From contig NC_058506.1 of NCBI RefSeq assembly GCF_020382885.2, forward strand, positions 13,432,318 through 13,496,317: DNA of 64,000 nt. The letters run 5' to 3'. Shown here piece by piece: positions 1 to 11,805 of this stretch (the stretch's first letter is position 1; each line of letters opens with the position of its first letter). A program made the position numbers and the translations under genes. Under the pieces are notes generated by a model. The model had not been told where the DNA came from, searched no databases, and saw nothing but the letters and a program-made list of their open reading frames with translations. This DNA is from Scatophagus argus. Lineage: Eukaryota; Chordata; Actinopteri; Scatophagidae.

Positions 1-2403
1 AACATGACACATTAGTCATTGTAGATAAGTGCTCATAAAGTTAATAATAAACACTGGGTCAAGGTCCTACTGTTTATTTCTACAAGATTGCTGTAGTGGA
101 AAGATCTGTTGTATCCCTATATTGTAGCACATCATAGTGTGGCAGATGTGTCTTGAGACCAAAGATATTTTTAGGTAGTGTATAAACTCATCCTAAATTT
201 GCTTTTAGTTCAAATAAATTCCCTTTTAAGAAAGCACAGAGTATGGCAGCACATAAAGAAATTAGTGTTAATACATAAGCATGGACGAGAGTGTCCATGG
301 ACTTAAACTGGTTAATTCTAATTCCCGGAAGATCTTGAAAGAAACAGGCACAAGTTCTTGTTGAAGTAATTCAAGACAAATATGTTTCTTTATGAAGTTC
401 CCTTAAAGTTGCCTTGAAACTTCAAGTGAACCTTCATTGCTTTTATTTTGAAGATATCACCTCCTCATACCTCCTCTGCATTTAATGTGGCGCATTTCTG
501 CTCCTTCCAACCAATGAAAATAGCCAGTTATGTCGTGTAATGGACGTTGAAGATGGCACTTTTGTGAGGAAAGATAATAATGAAAGCAGCAAATTAAGTT
601 TGAGAAAGTACCTAAAAACAAATTGCAATAATACAGTACCCCAAACACCGTTAGACACACATACTCACAGAGATTACACATCCTCGCCTCAGGCTTTTGT
701 TTCTCGTATCACACTATCATCAGTCAGACGCTGTTGCATAACTGCTGTGTCTTTGTGCACACAAAGGAAGGAACTCACAAAAACAAAGCAAAAAAAATAA
801 ACCCCTCTTCTATTTCTAAACTAATTCTAAACTCAAAATGAGGCTATTTGACGAATGATCAAAGTTTATTTTTCTGTTCACTTTGGTAACATTTAAACAA
901 GTTAAGCTGCTGCTTCTGATGCACTCATTCGGCCCGCTGTTCAAGTCATATACAGTCATTCTCCAAAAACGCCCTTTTCAGCTTGTTTTTAATTAAAGAA
1001 AACAATGGCTCCATGATAGAATTTGTGTTTTAATGGAGGCTAATAATTGCAGTAACCCTTTATGTGTTTGTAAAATCACTAAGAGCTTGGCAAAGCTGTT
1101 TTATTGACTAAGTTTTGACTAATTAAAAAATGGGACGAGAGTTTCTCAGGCTGCTGTTTTCCTTCTTTTCCTTTCAGTTTGTTCACAGTTTGTCCAATAA
1201 GCTTCAGCACAGCCAGTTAATATGTCCTTTTTTTGTAACCATTAATCATAATTTAAATTTGTTGACAGCCCGAAAGCAGCACCAGAAAGCAAAGTGCCTA
1301 CTAATTATCATCAGTAAAATCAGTGACTGATAATTCATGTTGGGTTTGCATTCTCACAGCACTGTGTTGCTACATTCTTGAGTTTACAGTCAATTATTTT
1401 TTTTTCCAAATTTAATGGGCAATTCAAAGCAGACTGACTTCTACATCCAGATGGCTTCTTTTAAAAAGACCCCAGTTGGGCTAATCACCCTCCTCCCTAA
1501 ATCCATTCATACAGTTAGGAATCCACACTGACAGCAGCGGCTAACCTTACTGTGTAGCCTACATATAAAGCTGCTCTAATATATTCCCACAGGAAGGCTT
1601 TCCACTCTGTAATTTGTTGACTGCTGCAGAGGGTCTGAAAAGCAGCAATACTCTTTAATGCACTTATAAACACAGGCACACATAAACACAGACACACACA
1701 CACACACTGCTGCCCTGAGAAAGAGTTGAGAGTGGCAGGCAGGAAGGAATAATTATACATGGCATTGAATTTTCTGCTTTCCACCATGTGCAAACAGTGT
1801 TTTGCCAAGAAGGGTTTGCTTACTTCACATGTTTACACCATGGCACTACTTGGCAGCAGGGTCGCATTATTGTAACGTGTCTGAATGTCTCGTCTGCAGT
1901 GGGGGCTTGACAAGCAGGGAGCTCTGTGTCCGGTTTCACACACAAGTAGCCTTATTTTATTGTTCAGAAGTTTCAGCATTTCTGTACCATAACTTTCAAA
2001 AACATACTCAAATCCGGGGAGTATAATACTCACTATGGTGCTTCTTCCAGTTCTCTACAAGCTCCGCAAACTAATGAAGCCTTCATACAGCTGATTTCTG
2101 TTATCTCGAGCTCAGACTGGGACTGGTTGTAGGCGAGGGCATGCTGTTTGTATGCATGAGTAACTGACTTTTAGCATGCAGATATGTGCATATACTTTAT
2201 TTTTATGCATGAATGTATGAAGCACTGATCTCCCTGTACCTGGAGCTGTTATATTTGTTACAGAGAATAAATGGTAATCAGATATACTTTCCTGAGCTGG
2301 CTGTGAAACCTCATTACCCGCCCCTCTGTGGAGGAGAGTCCAGGGGGAAGGCATGATGACCCTCAGGAAGAGAGGGGGGAAAGGGCATTGCTGAAGTTAA
2401 TAA

Positions 2404-2456
<53 letters not shown>

Positions 2457-2466
2457 AATATATATA
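2404..2466. repeat. (AT)n microsatellite
   Basis: About 60 bp of nearly pure alternating A and T, interrupted by AAA steps, within the inferred first intron of ubl3. Confidence 0.95.
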
Positions 2467-3207
2467 AAAAGAAAATGGACAGCAAAATCTCACTTGTAGA
2501 GATACAGATAAGTGACAAATTAAAAGAAAAATCTAATATATATTGTTGTATAAGGTGATAAGGCTCTCCGTGAGATACCAGAGCAGCTTCAGTGTGACTT
2601 GATACTGATCCTGCATGTGCCTAAACTCTGCTGGAGGTTTGACCAGCCGTTCTTTCCCCTGGTATTGTGCTTTGATGATGCTGGTGGTGAGATATCACGC
2701 CTATGTAGGCCATAATATATAATCTCTGGCTAATTTTGATTCTCATCAGGCCATTCAATGACCTTCATACCTCCTATGGAAGCATCTGCATCTGTTATGT
2801 ATCTTTATGTTTAGGGTTTTCTTCTGATGAACGCAAACAGAGAGAGAGAGAGAGAGCAGAGATACATGGAAAGGTCGAGAGAAGCAAATAAGGACATTAT
2901 CAGTTGTGTGAGCTGATGATAAGAGGAGAAAGGCTGAGGTTACCCTGTTTAATTGAAGCCAGCTCAGTGTGTCTTGCTATTCTGGCCTTGTACATTCCTC
3001 CAGTGTACACTGTGCAGTTGGTGAGATTGAAAGAGGGAGAGAGAGAGAGAGAGAACATGAGGGAGAGAGAGGCTGGTGCAAGGAGAGGAAGACAATATGA
3101 TGTGACACAGTGGCAAATGGGCAAGAGAGTGCTGTGTGTGTGTGTGTGGGGCGGGGGGGGCTATGCTATCTTGTAGGTATTATCAGGTTAAGCCACCCAC
3201 TAGTGGC

Positions 3208-3232
3208 TGTCACCATGGTGACACCATGGTAA
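3208..3232. promoter_or_regulatory. Tandem RFX X-box-like palindromes
   Basis: A 16-bp perfect palindrome centred on CCATGG (3208-3223) contains GTCACCATGGTGAC. It overlaps a second site, GACACCATGGTAAC (3219-3232). Both fit the pattern of an X-box, GTNRCC-N-GGYNAC, bound by RFX factors. Motif matching is by eye and function is unproven. Confidence 0.35.
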
Positions 3233-4995
3233 CTACCAGGTGTTCAACTAGGAAGGAGTACGACCTTGCTTATGTAAAAGAGGGCTTCCTCTGTGTGTTT
3301 TTTCCTCATTATTTCTGCTTTCATCTGTCTCATTCAGAGTCATTATCATATATGTATATATAATATGTATGCATGTATTCAGCCAGCCACCCATCAACAT
3401 TCTGCCATTTCTTGTTTTGATGTGTACGTCTTCTGTAAGGCTGAAACTGTGCCTTGTGTATCACAACAGGAAACAGCAGTTTACTGTTGCGGTTCTTTAT
3501 TATTTCAGTTTGGATTAAAAGTGCACATATATACTGTATGAAGGAATGTTCTGGTGACTCTTTTTGCCTGGCTACGTGCGGTGTGATTTTATTCTAATCT
3601 GCATATCTACTAAAAAACAAAAATAGAAGCTCAAAACTATCAGGTTCATCTCTTCCCTTAGCAGCAGCTTTATTTGTGCATATATATGAGCTGTACGTTT
3701 ATGGGGTCAGTGTTAAGGTCAAAGTGCGTGTGCATTACTTTGTATGTATGTGTGTGTGTATGTCTCTTCTGCACTTAAACCTATAAGCTGATTTAATAAC
3801 ATGCTGCTTATGGAGATATCTGTTTCAGTCTTTTGGTGTTAGCTCTGTTACATCACCGTAGCCGGCTCAGTGCGCAAGTATGTGTGTATACGTGTGTATG
3901 TGTGTGAGTCTGTCAACAGAGTGGGTTTCGATAGGGCTAACAGACGCTCAGCACATGGAAACACACCGGGAACGATGACACACACGTGCTTGTGCCACAC
4001 GAACACTAAAGGCAAAACACACAAACACCGTAAGCAAAGGCAAACGCACACACTCACAGCATAGACCTTTGCTCTGGCTCTTAAAGGCATACTGTGCTAC
4101 AGCTAAACACACAACATGCCAGTTAAAAAGTAAAAAAGTGTGTGGCGACCTTTGATCAAGTCGTTGTTCATTGTTTAATCGCAGTATTTCAAAATGAAGA
4201 ATGGTCCTGATGACGGGTTGTAGATCCCAGCATCCAGAGGTGCTGTTCAGTAGCTGACTCTGACCTCTGTGTTAAGAGGATAAAGGAAAGAGGTCCACTG
4301 TGAACAAGATTCTCACACTGTTAGTCATTCATTAGTATATTTGGCTCTCAGCACTGCTGACTGGGCTAAGCTATTCAGGAAAGGTTGCACATTTTAGCAG
4401 CCTTTACTATTCCAAAACCTGCTAATTGTTTAGTTTCTGTGGGCTGTTTTACACTATGACAGCCAAGTTTGGTTGTGTTTAAATAACAAAGTCATAGTCT
4501 GATTCAGTAATAATAACAATCTTAACAGAAAAATGTAATAATAGAAATTAATGCTAGACCTGCAAGCCAGAGGGTTTCAATTGTACATTTCTATCCAGGA
4601 ATGCAATTTGCCCAGTGCCTTTAATAAAGTATATGTTCAGTCAAATATACTCAGGGTTTCGTCTCCAGTTAAAGGATTAAAGGAAAGTGAAACATGCCAC
4701 TATGTGACAGAATTGGGAACCACAGACAAAGAAACAGTGAAAAAGAAGAGAAGTGAAGAGGAAGTTGGAGAGACAGATGAGAGTCGATCCTGCGGATGGA
4801 CGCTCCTCAGGGTCCTCATATCCTTCTCCTGTTTCCTATTAAACTACTTAAAGCTACACCTGTGTGCTTCCTGATGTGACTGCGTTGAATGTTACATATG
4901 TGACAGTGGTTTGTGTTATGTTCCACTTGATCCACACAATAATGCCTCTCATTTACAGTTCTAATGTACGCATTTCGTTTTTGTGTGTGTTGCAG

Positions 4996-7900
4996 ATAAA
5001 CCTGCGGCTTATTTTAGTCAGCGGGAAGACAAAAGAATTCCTCTTTTCGCCCAACGACTCGGCAGCAGACATTGCTAAACACGTCTATGACAACTGGCCG
5101 ATGGGTGAGTAACTCCTTTTGGTTATGTCAGTTGTTGTTACACAAGTAAATACAGATCACTCAGACATTGACTTTATTGTCGACTGTTGTCACTATTATT
5201 TCTTGAACCCATGGGGAACCACAGCATTACCCATCTCTGAAATGCTACGAAGCTTTTTTGCCTTTTCTATCTGATTGTTTTGGTGTGAGCACCAAACTCA
5301 TTTTTGGAGCTGCCTCCCAAACATGTTGTAGTAGCATTGAAGTCTTGTGAAGACTGCAAATCAGTGACATGGTAGAAGTGATGGGAGTGAGTTACCGCTC
5401 AGCTCTGGTTGATCATCAACTCTGTACCATCGTCAGTGTACTATTCAAATAAAATGTTGCTTGTTTCATTTTTGTTTTTTTTATCTTTTTTGCAATTGAC
5501 GTATACATTTACCAAGTAAAGCACTTAAGATATTCTCTACAGTAGCTGTGCAGATTATATTTGCTTTATTCAGGTGTACCTCAGGCAGAAAGCCAACACC
5601 TGACCTCACCTGATGCTTTGTTTAGATTTTAAACATTTTCCACTGTGTATGAAGAGTTGCATTTCATGATTGACCAGTACATCTGTTTCACATTAACTGC
5701 TAAATGTGAACAGTTAGCAGATTTTGTTATGGTGGATTTGGATATATTTACTGGGACATTGGTGTTATTTTGTAATAAATCACGTTATTGCAAAGCACAG
5801 CTGCAGTGTGTTTGCCTGAACAGTAATTGCTAACAATTTAGCTGCTAATGCCTTTGGAAACCAGATGACATGACTTACTTTGGTTATTTTCTATAACAAA
5901 AGTAAAGGCAGCTGAGGAGCTATGCTGTGTACCAAGAGAGCTGAGATCACATTCAGACACCACCAAATACTTGCATGTAGGTCTGTATGGTAGTGTGGGA
6001 ATGTGCCATTCTTTGGTGTAGGGTAATTAGGGGTGCACTCCTTTCAGCCTGATTATCATTGCATACAGGAATGTGGGATCACAGAACAGCCATCCTCCCT
6101 ATAACACACCCTCTCACTAACTAATTTGATACTGCTGACCGTACCCCACCTTCAGATTTGAAGGTGGGGTACGGTCTGAGTGTAGCTTTTTCTCACGGTA
6201 CCGTGAGCGTAGTGCGCTAAGAGAAGCCCGCAGTGCCTGAAAATCTATAAATTATACCGAGAGGTTGAGATTCTCACTGACAAGAGGAGTTTTTCTTTCA
6301 GTCCTGTCCGTTTTGGAAGCACCCTGTGTTCTTCCCAGACAACAGATCTGAACCCTGTGAGACCCAGAGCAGGCACTCAGTCAGCACCAACACCCTCTGC
6401 CTTAGCTGGAGACAAACATCTGGTGGCCAGACTCGGCTGCTGTGCAACTCTCCCCGTTGTTTTCTCCCTCTTTATTTAATGCCTTCACTTTTTGTCTTCA
6501 GCTCTTCCCAAGCCACACCTTGTCTTCTTCTGCTTTGGATCTTTCTCACATTCTGTAGTGTATCCCACAAAACCCACATATGATGCATTCTGCATGTAAT
6601 GATCTCAAATAAAGGCCCTAAATGTCTTAAAATATCCTCAGTGCAGTTGTTGGTGGTCCTTTTTTTCCCCACCAGTCCACGACTGATTTCTTTTCATTGC
6701 ACAGTATACAGAGAAATTGTGTTGACTCAGACCAGCAGTCGGTCAAAATTCAAAGCTTAGGCAGAGCCACCTTAACAATTAACAATTCCTTGGGTCACTT
6801 TCTAAATTTCTAGGGACCTTTCAGGGGCATTGTTCAGAAACTGACTTTGTTTATTGTGGGTTGAGAAGAAAATTCAATCTCAGGTAGCAGTGAAAAGGTT
6901 ATGAAATGTTGCTGTTAAACCTGTGTGTTCTTTGTTTATAGATTATGATGATGAGGAAAAAAATTTCAAGAACGAACTTTCAGTATGCATTAGGGAGAAA
7001 CCGAAAAAGACATAAGCTTGTCATTTCCAAGTTCATGTTTTTTAACTCTTTAACTCTATTTCTGTCTGCCTCTGCCCTTCTTTCTTTCAGACTGGGAGGA
7101 AGAGCAGGTCAGCAGTCCTAACATCCTGAGGCTGATCTACCAGGGCCGTTTTCTACACGGCAACGTAACACTAGGAGGTGAGAAAACACAGAAAGTGCAC
7201 CTCCCGCTCATAGACATACACACAAAATCACAGCAGTGTGTTGCTGGAAAGTTCTTTGCTGTTCTCATCCCTTTCCTGAGCTGCAGAACAGAGGTACCTC
7301 AGTGCTCTGGACAAGCCTGCTTTGACGGAGAGAGTGGGAGGAGAGAGGAAATACAGAAAAAGAGGGGAAAGAGACTGGTCAGGAAAGGGGCAAGGCTGGC
7401 GTTAGAGTAGACCTCAAGCAGCACAGTGAAGAGACAGAAGGGGCTGGCGTGAAAATGAATGCCAGACAAAGACGGCGTCTGCTCTTGAGGCAGCCTATTT
7501 CGCTCTGGCTTTTAGGCTTTTATATCTACTTAACCCAATTTTGATTTGACTGTTGTTTTGTGTGGTTATGGCTGTCCCTAACCCTTTTACTCTTATCCCA
7601 TTACAGCCATCTATCTGATAAGTCCCTTATCATTGGTTTAACATGTTTGCATGCCGACACAGAATCCTCTTAAAGTTTGGCTAACAACTCCCAGCGGTTT
7701 TGAAAAGCAACATAGACAACGCACATGCGCGTGAAAGCACACGACACGATAGAAAAACAGTTTGAGGGATTGGTGTTTTTAAGTCCAGCAGCTTTTAAGT
7801 TGTTTTTTTTTTCCCTCAAATATCACAGTAAGACCAGTGCTACTTGCTATATTACAAAGCATACACTAGTTAGATTAGAATGGATTTCACTTATCCTCCT

Positions 7901-9415
7901 GGCAACCTTTGATTTCCATTAGTTTTGTTGTAAAAATCAACTGAACAGCTTTAGATTGGCAGTCAAACACAGGGAACACCATATGTTCGACTCATGTCTG
8001 AGCTTCATCTTTGTGTGGTAGTGGAGTTAGGAAGGAAGATGGTTAAAATCACTGATAACCATATTTGCCATTATGTTACTCTGCAACAAACTGTGCACAG
8101 TTATATTTCATGATGTTTCTTACATGTAGTTTGTAGCGTCTTTCTCTTTTGCAGCTCAGATGAAGCTCAACTCTTTCCAGTGTAGCATAACTTGTACTCC
8201 ACAGGTTGAAGATGATACTGGTCAGCAGTGACTTTGCAAATACAGATAAGCTGTAGCTCTCAATAACCTTTACACCCGCTGTGTCTGTCTCTGTCTCTCA
8301 ATAGCTCTCAAACTGCCCTTGGGGAAGACCACAGTGATGCATTTAGTTGCCAGAGAAACTTTGCCTGAGCCAAATTCCCAAGGTAACCAGCTCTCCGACT
8401 CCCTCCTTTTCCTTTCAGTAGGCCTTTCACAAGCTCAACAACTTTAAACGTTGCTGCTCGCAGCCGTTATTTATCTCCACACATGGCTTCTGTTTTAGGA
8501 ACAGCCACTGGCCCAAATAATTGGTTCCCTTAAGTGTATCCCCATGATACAGCACATTGTGTGGAATATACAGCCAATATAAATCATATTAAGTGACAGG
8601 TCTCTTTTTTTTGTGACTGTGTAGTGTAGGTTTTAGCCTACAGCAAAGGAAAATCACCAGTGCCAAAATGATAAGAAATGAGAATAAAGATAGCAGTTCA
8701 AATCCTCTCTGAATGTGTGAAATAGCTATTTCAACTTGTTGAACAAGCAGAGCATAAACTTAAATTTGACATCTTGACTTTCTGCAGTCGGCTCGTCTCT
8801 CATCCACTTAGTTTTTCACATGTGGCTGGTGCTGTATAAGCCAGCTAAGCTGCATCATATTGACTGGGACTGAATGTTCTGCTGTAAAGCTAATGGGAGA
8901 GAGGACTTCCTGTGATTTCTCATAAAATAAAAGCAGTTTTATATCTGATGAAAATCATAAAAATGCTAACTTAAAGGTCAGATTGTATGATCTTGCCTCT
9001 TGGACATTTAATTCCACTTAACATCAGACATTAGAGAGTTAATCATCGGCATTCAGACCAGAAGCATTATTTGTGCTTGCTTTTGTGGCGAGCCGTAACT
9101 AATCCATAAGTACCTATGAGTTTGAGAGGATGCAAGGCCACTCAGATATTCAATCAATGTATGCTTAACATTTCATCAGCACAGGAGAGGGTCAGACAAT
9201 GTGGTAACTAACTACTGAAATTATCATAAGTCGTTGTTGCATTTAAGAACTGCAGATTAGAGCTAATAATGTGCACATACCGCCAAGTTCAATTTTAGTT
9301 TTCATATGTTTGAGTGTAAATTGCTGCAGTGAATGTGTGCATGTGTGTGTGTGTTTTCCCAGGTCAGAGAAACAGAGAGAAGACTGGGGAGAGTAACTGC
9401 TGTGTCATTCTGTAA
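4996..9415 (+). CDS. ubl3: Ubiquitin-like protein 3 (membrane-anchored ubiquitin-fold protein), exons 2-5
   Basis: Four exons join in frame: 4996-5104, 7091-7177, 8305-8382 and 9363-9415 (stop TAA 9413-9415). Each is flanked by AG acceptors and GT donors (gtgagt, gtgag, gtaacc). They encode 108 residues that I recognise as nearly identical to vertebrate UBL3. Human UBL3 has 117 residues, so only about nine N-terminal residues, in an upstream exon, are missing. The product begins INLRLILVSGK, carries the beta-grasp ubiquitin fold (DWEEEQVSSPNILRLIYQG in the middle), and ends in CCVIL, a CAAX-type box. UBL3 is known to be lipid-anchored to membranes through this tail and to act as a membrane-tethered ubiquitin-like modifier linked to protein sorting into small extracellular vesicles. 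It is the only gene on the left side of the window. Which teleost ubl3 duplicate this is cannot be told here. Confidence 0.95.
6137..6207. repeat. Perfect hairpin followed by a 16-bp palindrome in ubl3 intron 2
   Basis: Arms of 18 nt (6137-6154 and 6159-6176) are exact reverse complements around a 4-nt loop. Fifteen bases later CTCACGGTACCGTGAG (6192-6207) is a perfect 16-bp palindrome. The pair is more GC-rich than the surrounding intron. Confidence 0.85.
6246..6613 (+). other. Possible intronic transcription unit (TATA to poly(A) signal)
   Basis: Inside ubl3 intron 2, TATAAA (6246-6251) is followed 357 bp later by AATAAA (6608-6613), and then by a GT/T-rich stretch that would suit a cleavage downstream element. 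An 85-codon open frame lies between (6326-6583), but its product resembles nothing I know and is probably fortuitous. Chance occurrence or a decayed retrocopy are alternatives. Confidence 0.2.
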
Positions 9416-11205
9416 ATACACAACTCCAATGCCGGCCCTCCATCCTCATTCGTTTTCACCTTCAGCATTCTGGATCTAAAAAGCTTGTCCCATGTCCTGA
9501 AGCTTGTCCACGATGCATTCAAACACACAAACACACACACACACACACATCTCTTTTTCTCTTTCTTTGCTTTCCCGCCTCTCTCACACACTCACACATA
9601 CACAGAAAGACAGCAGGCTCAGGCTGATCCAGGAGTTGAGCAGGGAAATTGTTTAACGATAGAGTTGATTCCTTTGTTGTATTTGATTTGTTGTTATAAC
9701 TGAAAATTTGAGCAAGGAACTGGATTTGCATGTTTTTTTCTTCTTCTTTCTTAATGCACACCTTTTTAAGCCTTCTGCCGCACACACACGCGTACACACA
9801 CACACACACACTAGACATAAACACCTTGTCTATCAGTACTCAGCCGGTTGGTTAAAAGTCAGTTTCTAACTGGCTCTTCGTTGAAACTGGTTGTCATAGT
9901 GATGCAGTGCCCAAGTTTGTACATGTGGCCTTGTTTTCTCATAGACTGCAGAGAATTTTAACCACTAACAACTCATCAACATGACAACACACACTCTCCT
10001 TATGACACCCCATGTACACATCCAACCATATGTGCTTGTGTGATCTCCCTCCATGCAGCAGACGAAGCTTAGATGTGCCTGATCAGAGAACTCAAACCAG
10101 GACACACACACACACACCACACCTACATTTGTGTCCTTTTTACTGCCCTCCTCTTCATGTGCCCTTAAAGGTCGCAAAAGAGAAATTATTCAGAGCGAAT
10201 ACATCCTTCTCTTTCAGTCGTCGTATTTTAGCCAAACAAAGCCTGACAAACAAACAAATAGACAAACAGCCAGTGTTGGTGGTCTTGTTTCGGTTATTTG
10301 TTTGTTCATGACATTTGTGACTGTGTTTTGACAGTCCATGCATATTGCTGACCAACCAGTGTTGTGATTTAATAAAACGTCATGTCAGTTTTCTTCCTTC
10401 CCTGATGCGCCGTCCCTCTCGCCGAGGAAACGCTCTTCATACTCCTTTTTTTTAAATTTTATTTTATTTTTTTTTAAAACCAGTGTTGTGAAGGATCTCT
10501 CATGACAATTACTGTCCAAGCAGGGAAATCAACTCGGAATGAAAATGTTCCTCATTTGTCTTAATTCGCTTCTTATTCTCTCCTTAATTCCCTATACGCA
10601 TTAATTAATCCATTTTGCACAGCTGAAGCATGTGCTCCTTCATCAGACTAATAAAAATGTATAAAAAGTTTTATTGTTTTATTTTATATTTTTCCAATGG
10701 AAGCAATGTTCCAAACTAAGGTAACGTGTAGAATATATTTAATAAGAATCTTATATAGAACATGATGACTCTAGATCTTGTTGATATACAGTATATTGGT
10801 GTTTAGTCTATGATTGTGTATACGGTTAGCTTCTAGCCAGTTCACAGTCACTCGCTGACGATGTGTTGTGCTTAACAGCAGCAAAAGCTCCCTAATCATC
10901 AACAGACTATTTTTATTTTCTTTCTTCTGTGCTCTTTTATTATTATTTTTTTCATTTGTTTATAATTTAATGTAATCCTTTTTTTCTTTGTGTTTTATTT
11001 TTGCTTTAAAGAATCGCTTTGTAACTAGGTCTTAACAAAAAAAAAAAAAAAAAGATATTGTTTATATTGATCAGGGTTCAAATCTGTACAGAGATAAACG
11101 TTTTCAAACTGATTGTAAATAGCACTAATGCTCCCTCTATACCCCTCCAAACTTCAAAATGGAATACATCTGTAATCTAAATAAAGGTTATTGAAGTGCA
11201 CTGCC
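9416..11205 (+). other. ubl3: ubl3 3' UTR with poly(A) signal
   Basis: No further gene was seen after the ubl3 stop. AATAAA at 11180-11185, followed by a TG-rich stretch, is the best polyadenylation signal, giving a 3' UTR of about 1.8 kb. Long 3' UTRs are usual for UBL3. The UTR contains CA repeats (about 9525-9550 and 9781-9812), T-rich runs near 10.45 kb and an A16-type run near 11.04 kb. The transcript end is inferred. Confidence 0.6.
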
Positions 11206-11510
11206 TTTTGTCTTGTCTTATTGCAAATGTTTCGTGACTCAGCAAGTGTCCTGGCCGGTGAAACTGGTCTCGATAGTCTGTTGGGAAATTCTTGAGAGTT
11301 AGTTGCATTAAAATTTCCACCCACATAAAACACAGTTAGAGGTATTTCATGATGTAGTCAACACAGCTCATTTGAAGTACTTGGAAAGCGGTATTACCAC
11401 AATGTAAAAATATTCTACCACAAGTAGAAGTACACTGTGGTCAATAAAATGCACCAAAAGTATCAAAAGTTAAGTGCTCCCTCTTTTGTAGGGTTTATAT
11501 TGGATTAACT

Positions 11511-11805
11511 GGGGCAGCCGTGGCCTAGAGGTTGGAGAAGCGGCTTGTGATCGGAGGATCGCTGGTTCGATTCCCCCACCAGACGGGCAGGAAAAATTTG
11601 GGTGTGGTGGAGTGATTAATGTGAAAAATGCCCCCCCAATTTGCTCTCCAGGTGCTTGATGCAGCCCACTGCTCCTGTGTGTTTCACTGCATGCAATTTG
11701 CTGGGTGTTGCTTGTGTGTGTTCAACTAAGGATGGGTCAAAAGCAGAAGACAAATTCAGTGTGTGTATGTAAAAATATGCTCCCAATAAAGTGATTCTTA
11801 ATTCT
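11511..11805 (+). mobile_element. tRNA-derived SINE
   Basis: The head carries exact pol III internal promoter boxes: TGGCCTAGAGG (A box, 11521-11531) and GGTTCGATTCC (B box, 11564-11574), 32 nt apart. A body common to fish SINEs follows, including the stretch reading TGCAGCCCACTGCTCC. The copy ends near a short ATTCTT-like tail. It resembles the tilapia/percomorph ROn1-type SINE I recall; the family name is tentative. A partial reverse copy lies near 29.2 kb. Confidence 0.85.

Larger units (their letters stand above)
1..4995 (+). other. ubl3: ubl3 intron 1 (3' part)
   Basis: No coding exon was recognised here. The stretch ends in a splice acceptor (tgcag, 4991-4995) directly before the first recognisable ubl3 exon, so it is read as the tail of the first intron; this is inferred because exon 1 is outside the window. 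It holds an AT microsatellite (2404-2466), GA-rich runs (about 2839-2857 and 3032-3074), GT/CA-rich tracts (about 1690-1710, 3133-3151, 3730-4060) and a pair of X-box-like palindromes near 3.2 kb. Short open frames in the CA/GT-rich stretches look like by-products of the repeats. Confidence 0.7.

Noticed and set aside
3848-4090. Overlapping frames in a CA/GT-rich stretch of ubl3 intron 1
   Set aside because: Repeat-driven open reading on both strands; no similarity to a family.
11511-11590. Possible tRNA gene with exact A and B boxes
   Set aside because: The tRNA-like part continues into a SINE body and has a reversed relative at 29.2 kb; it is a retroposon head, not a tRNA gene.
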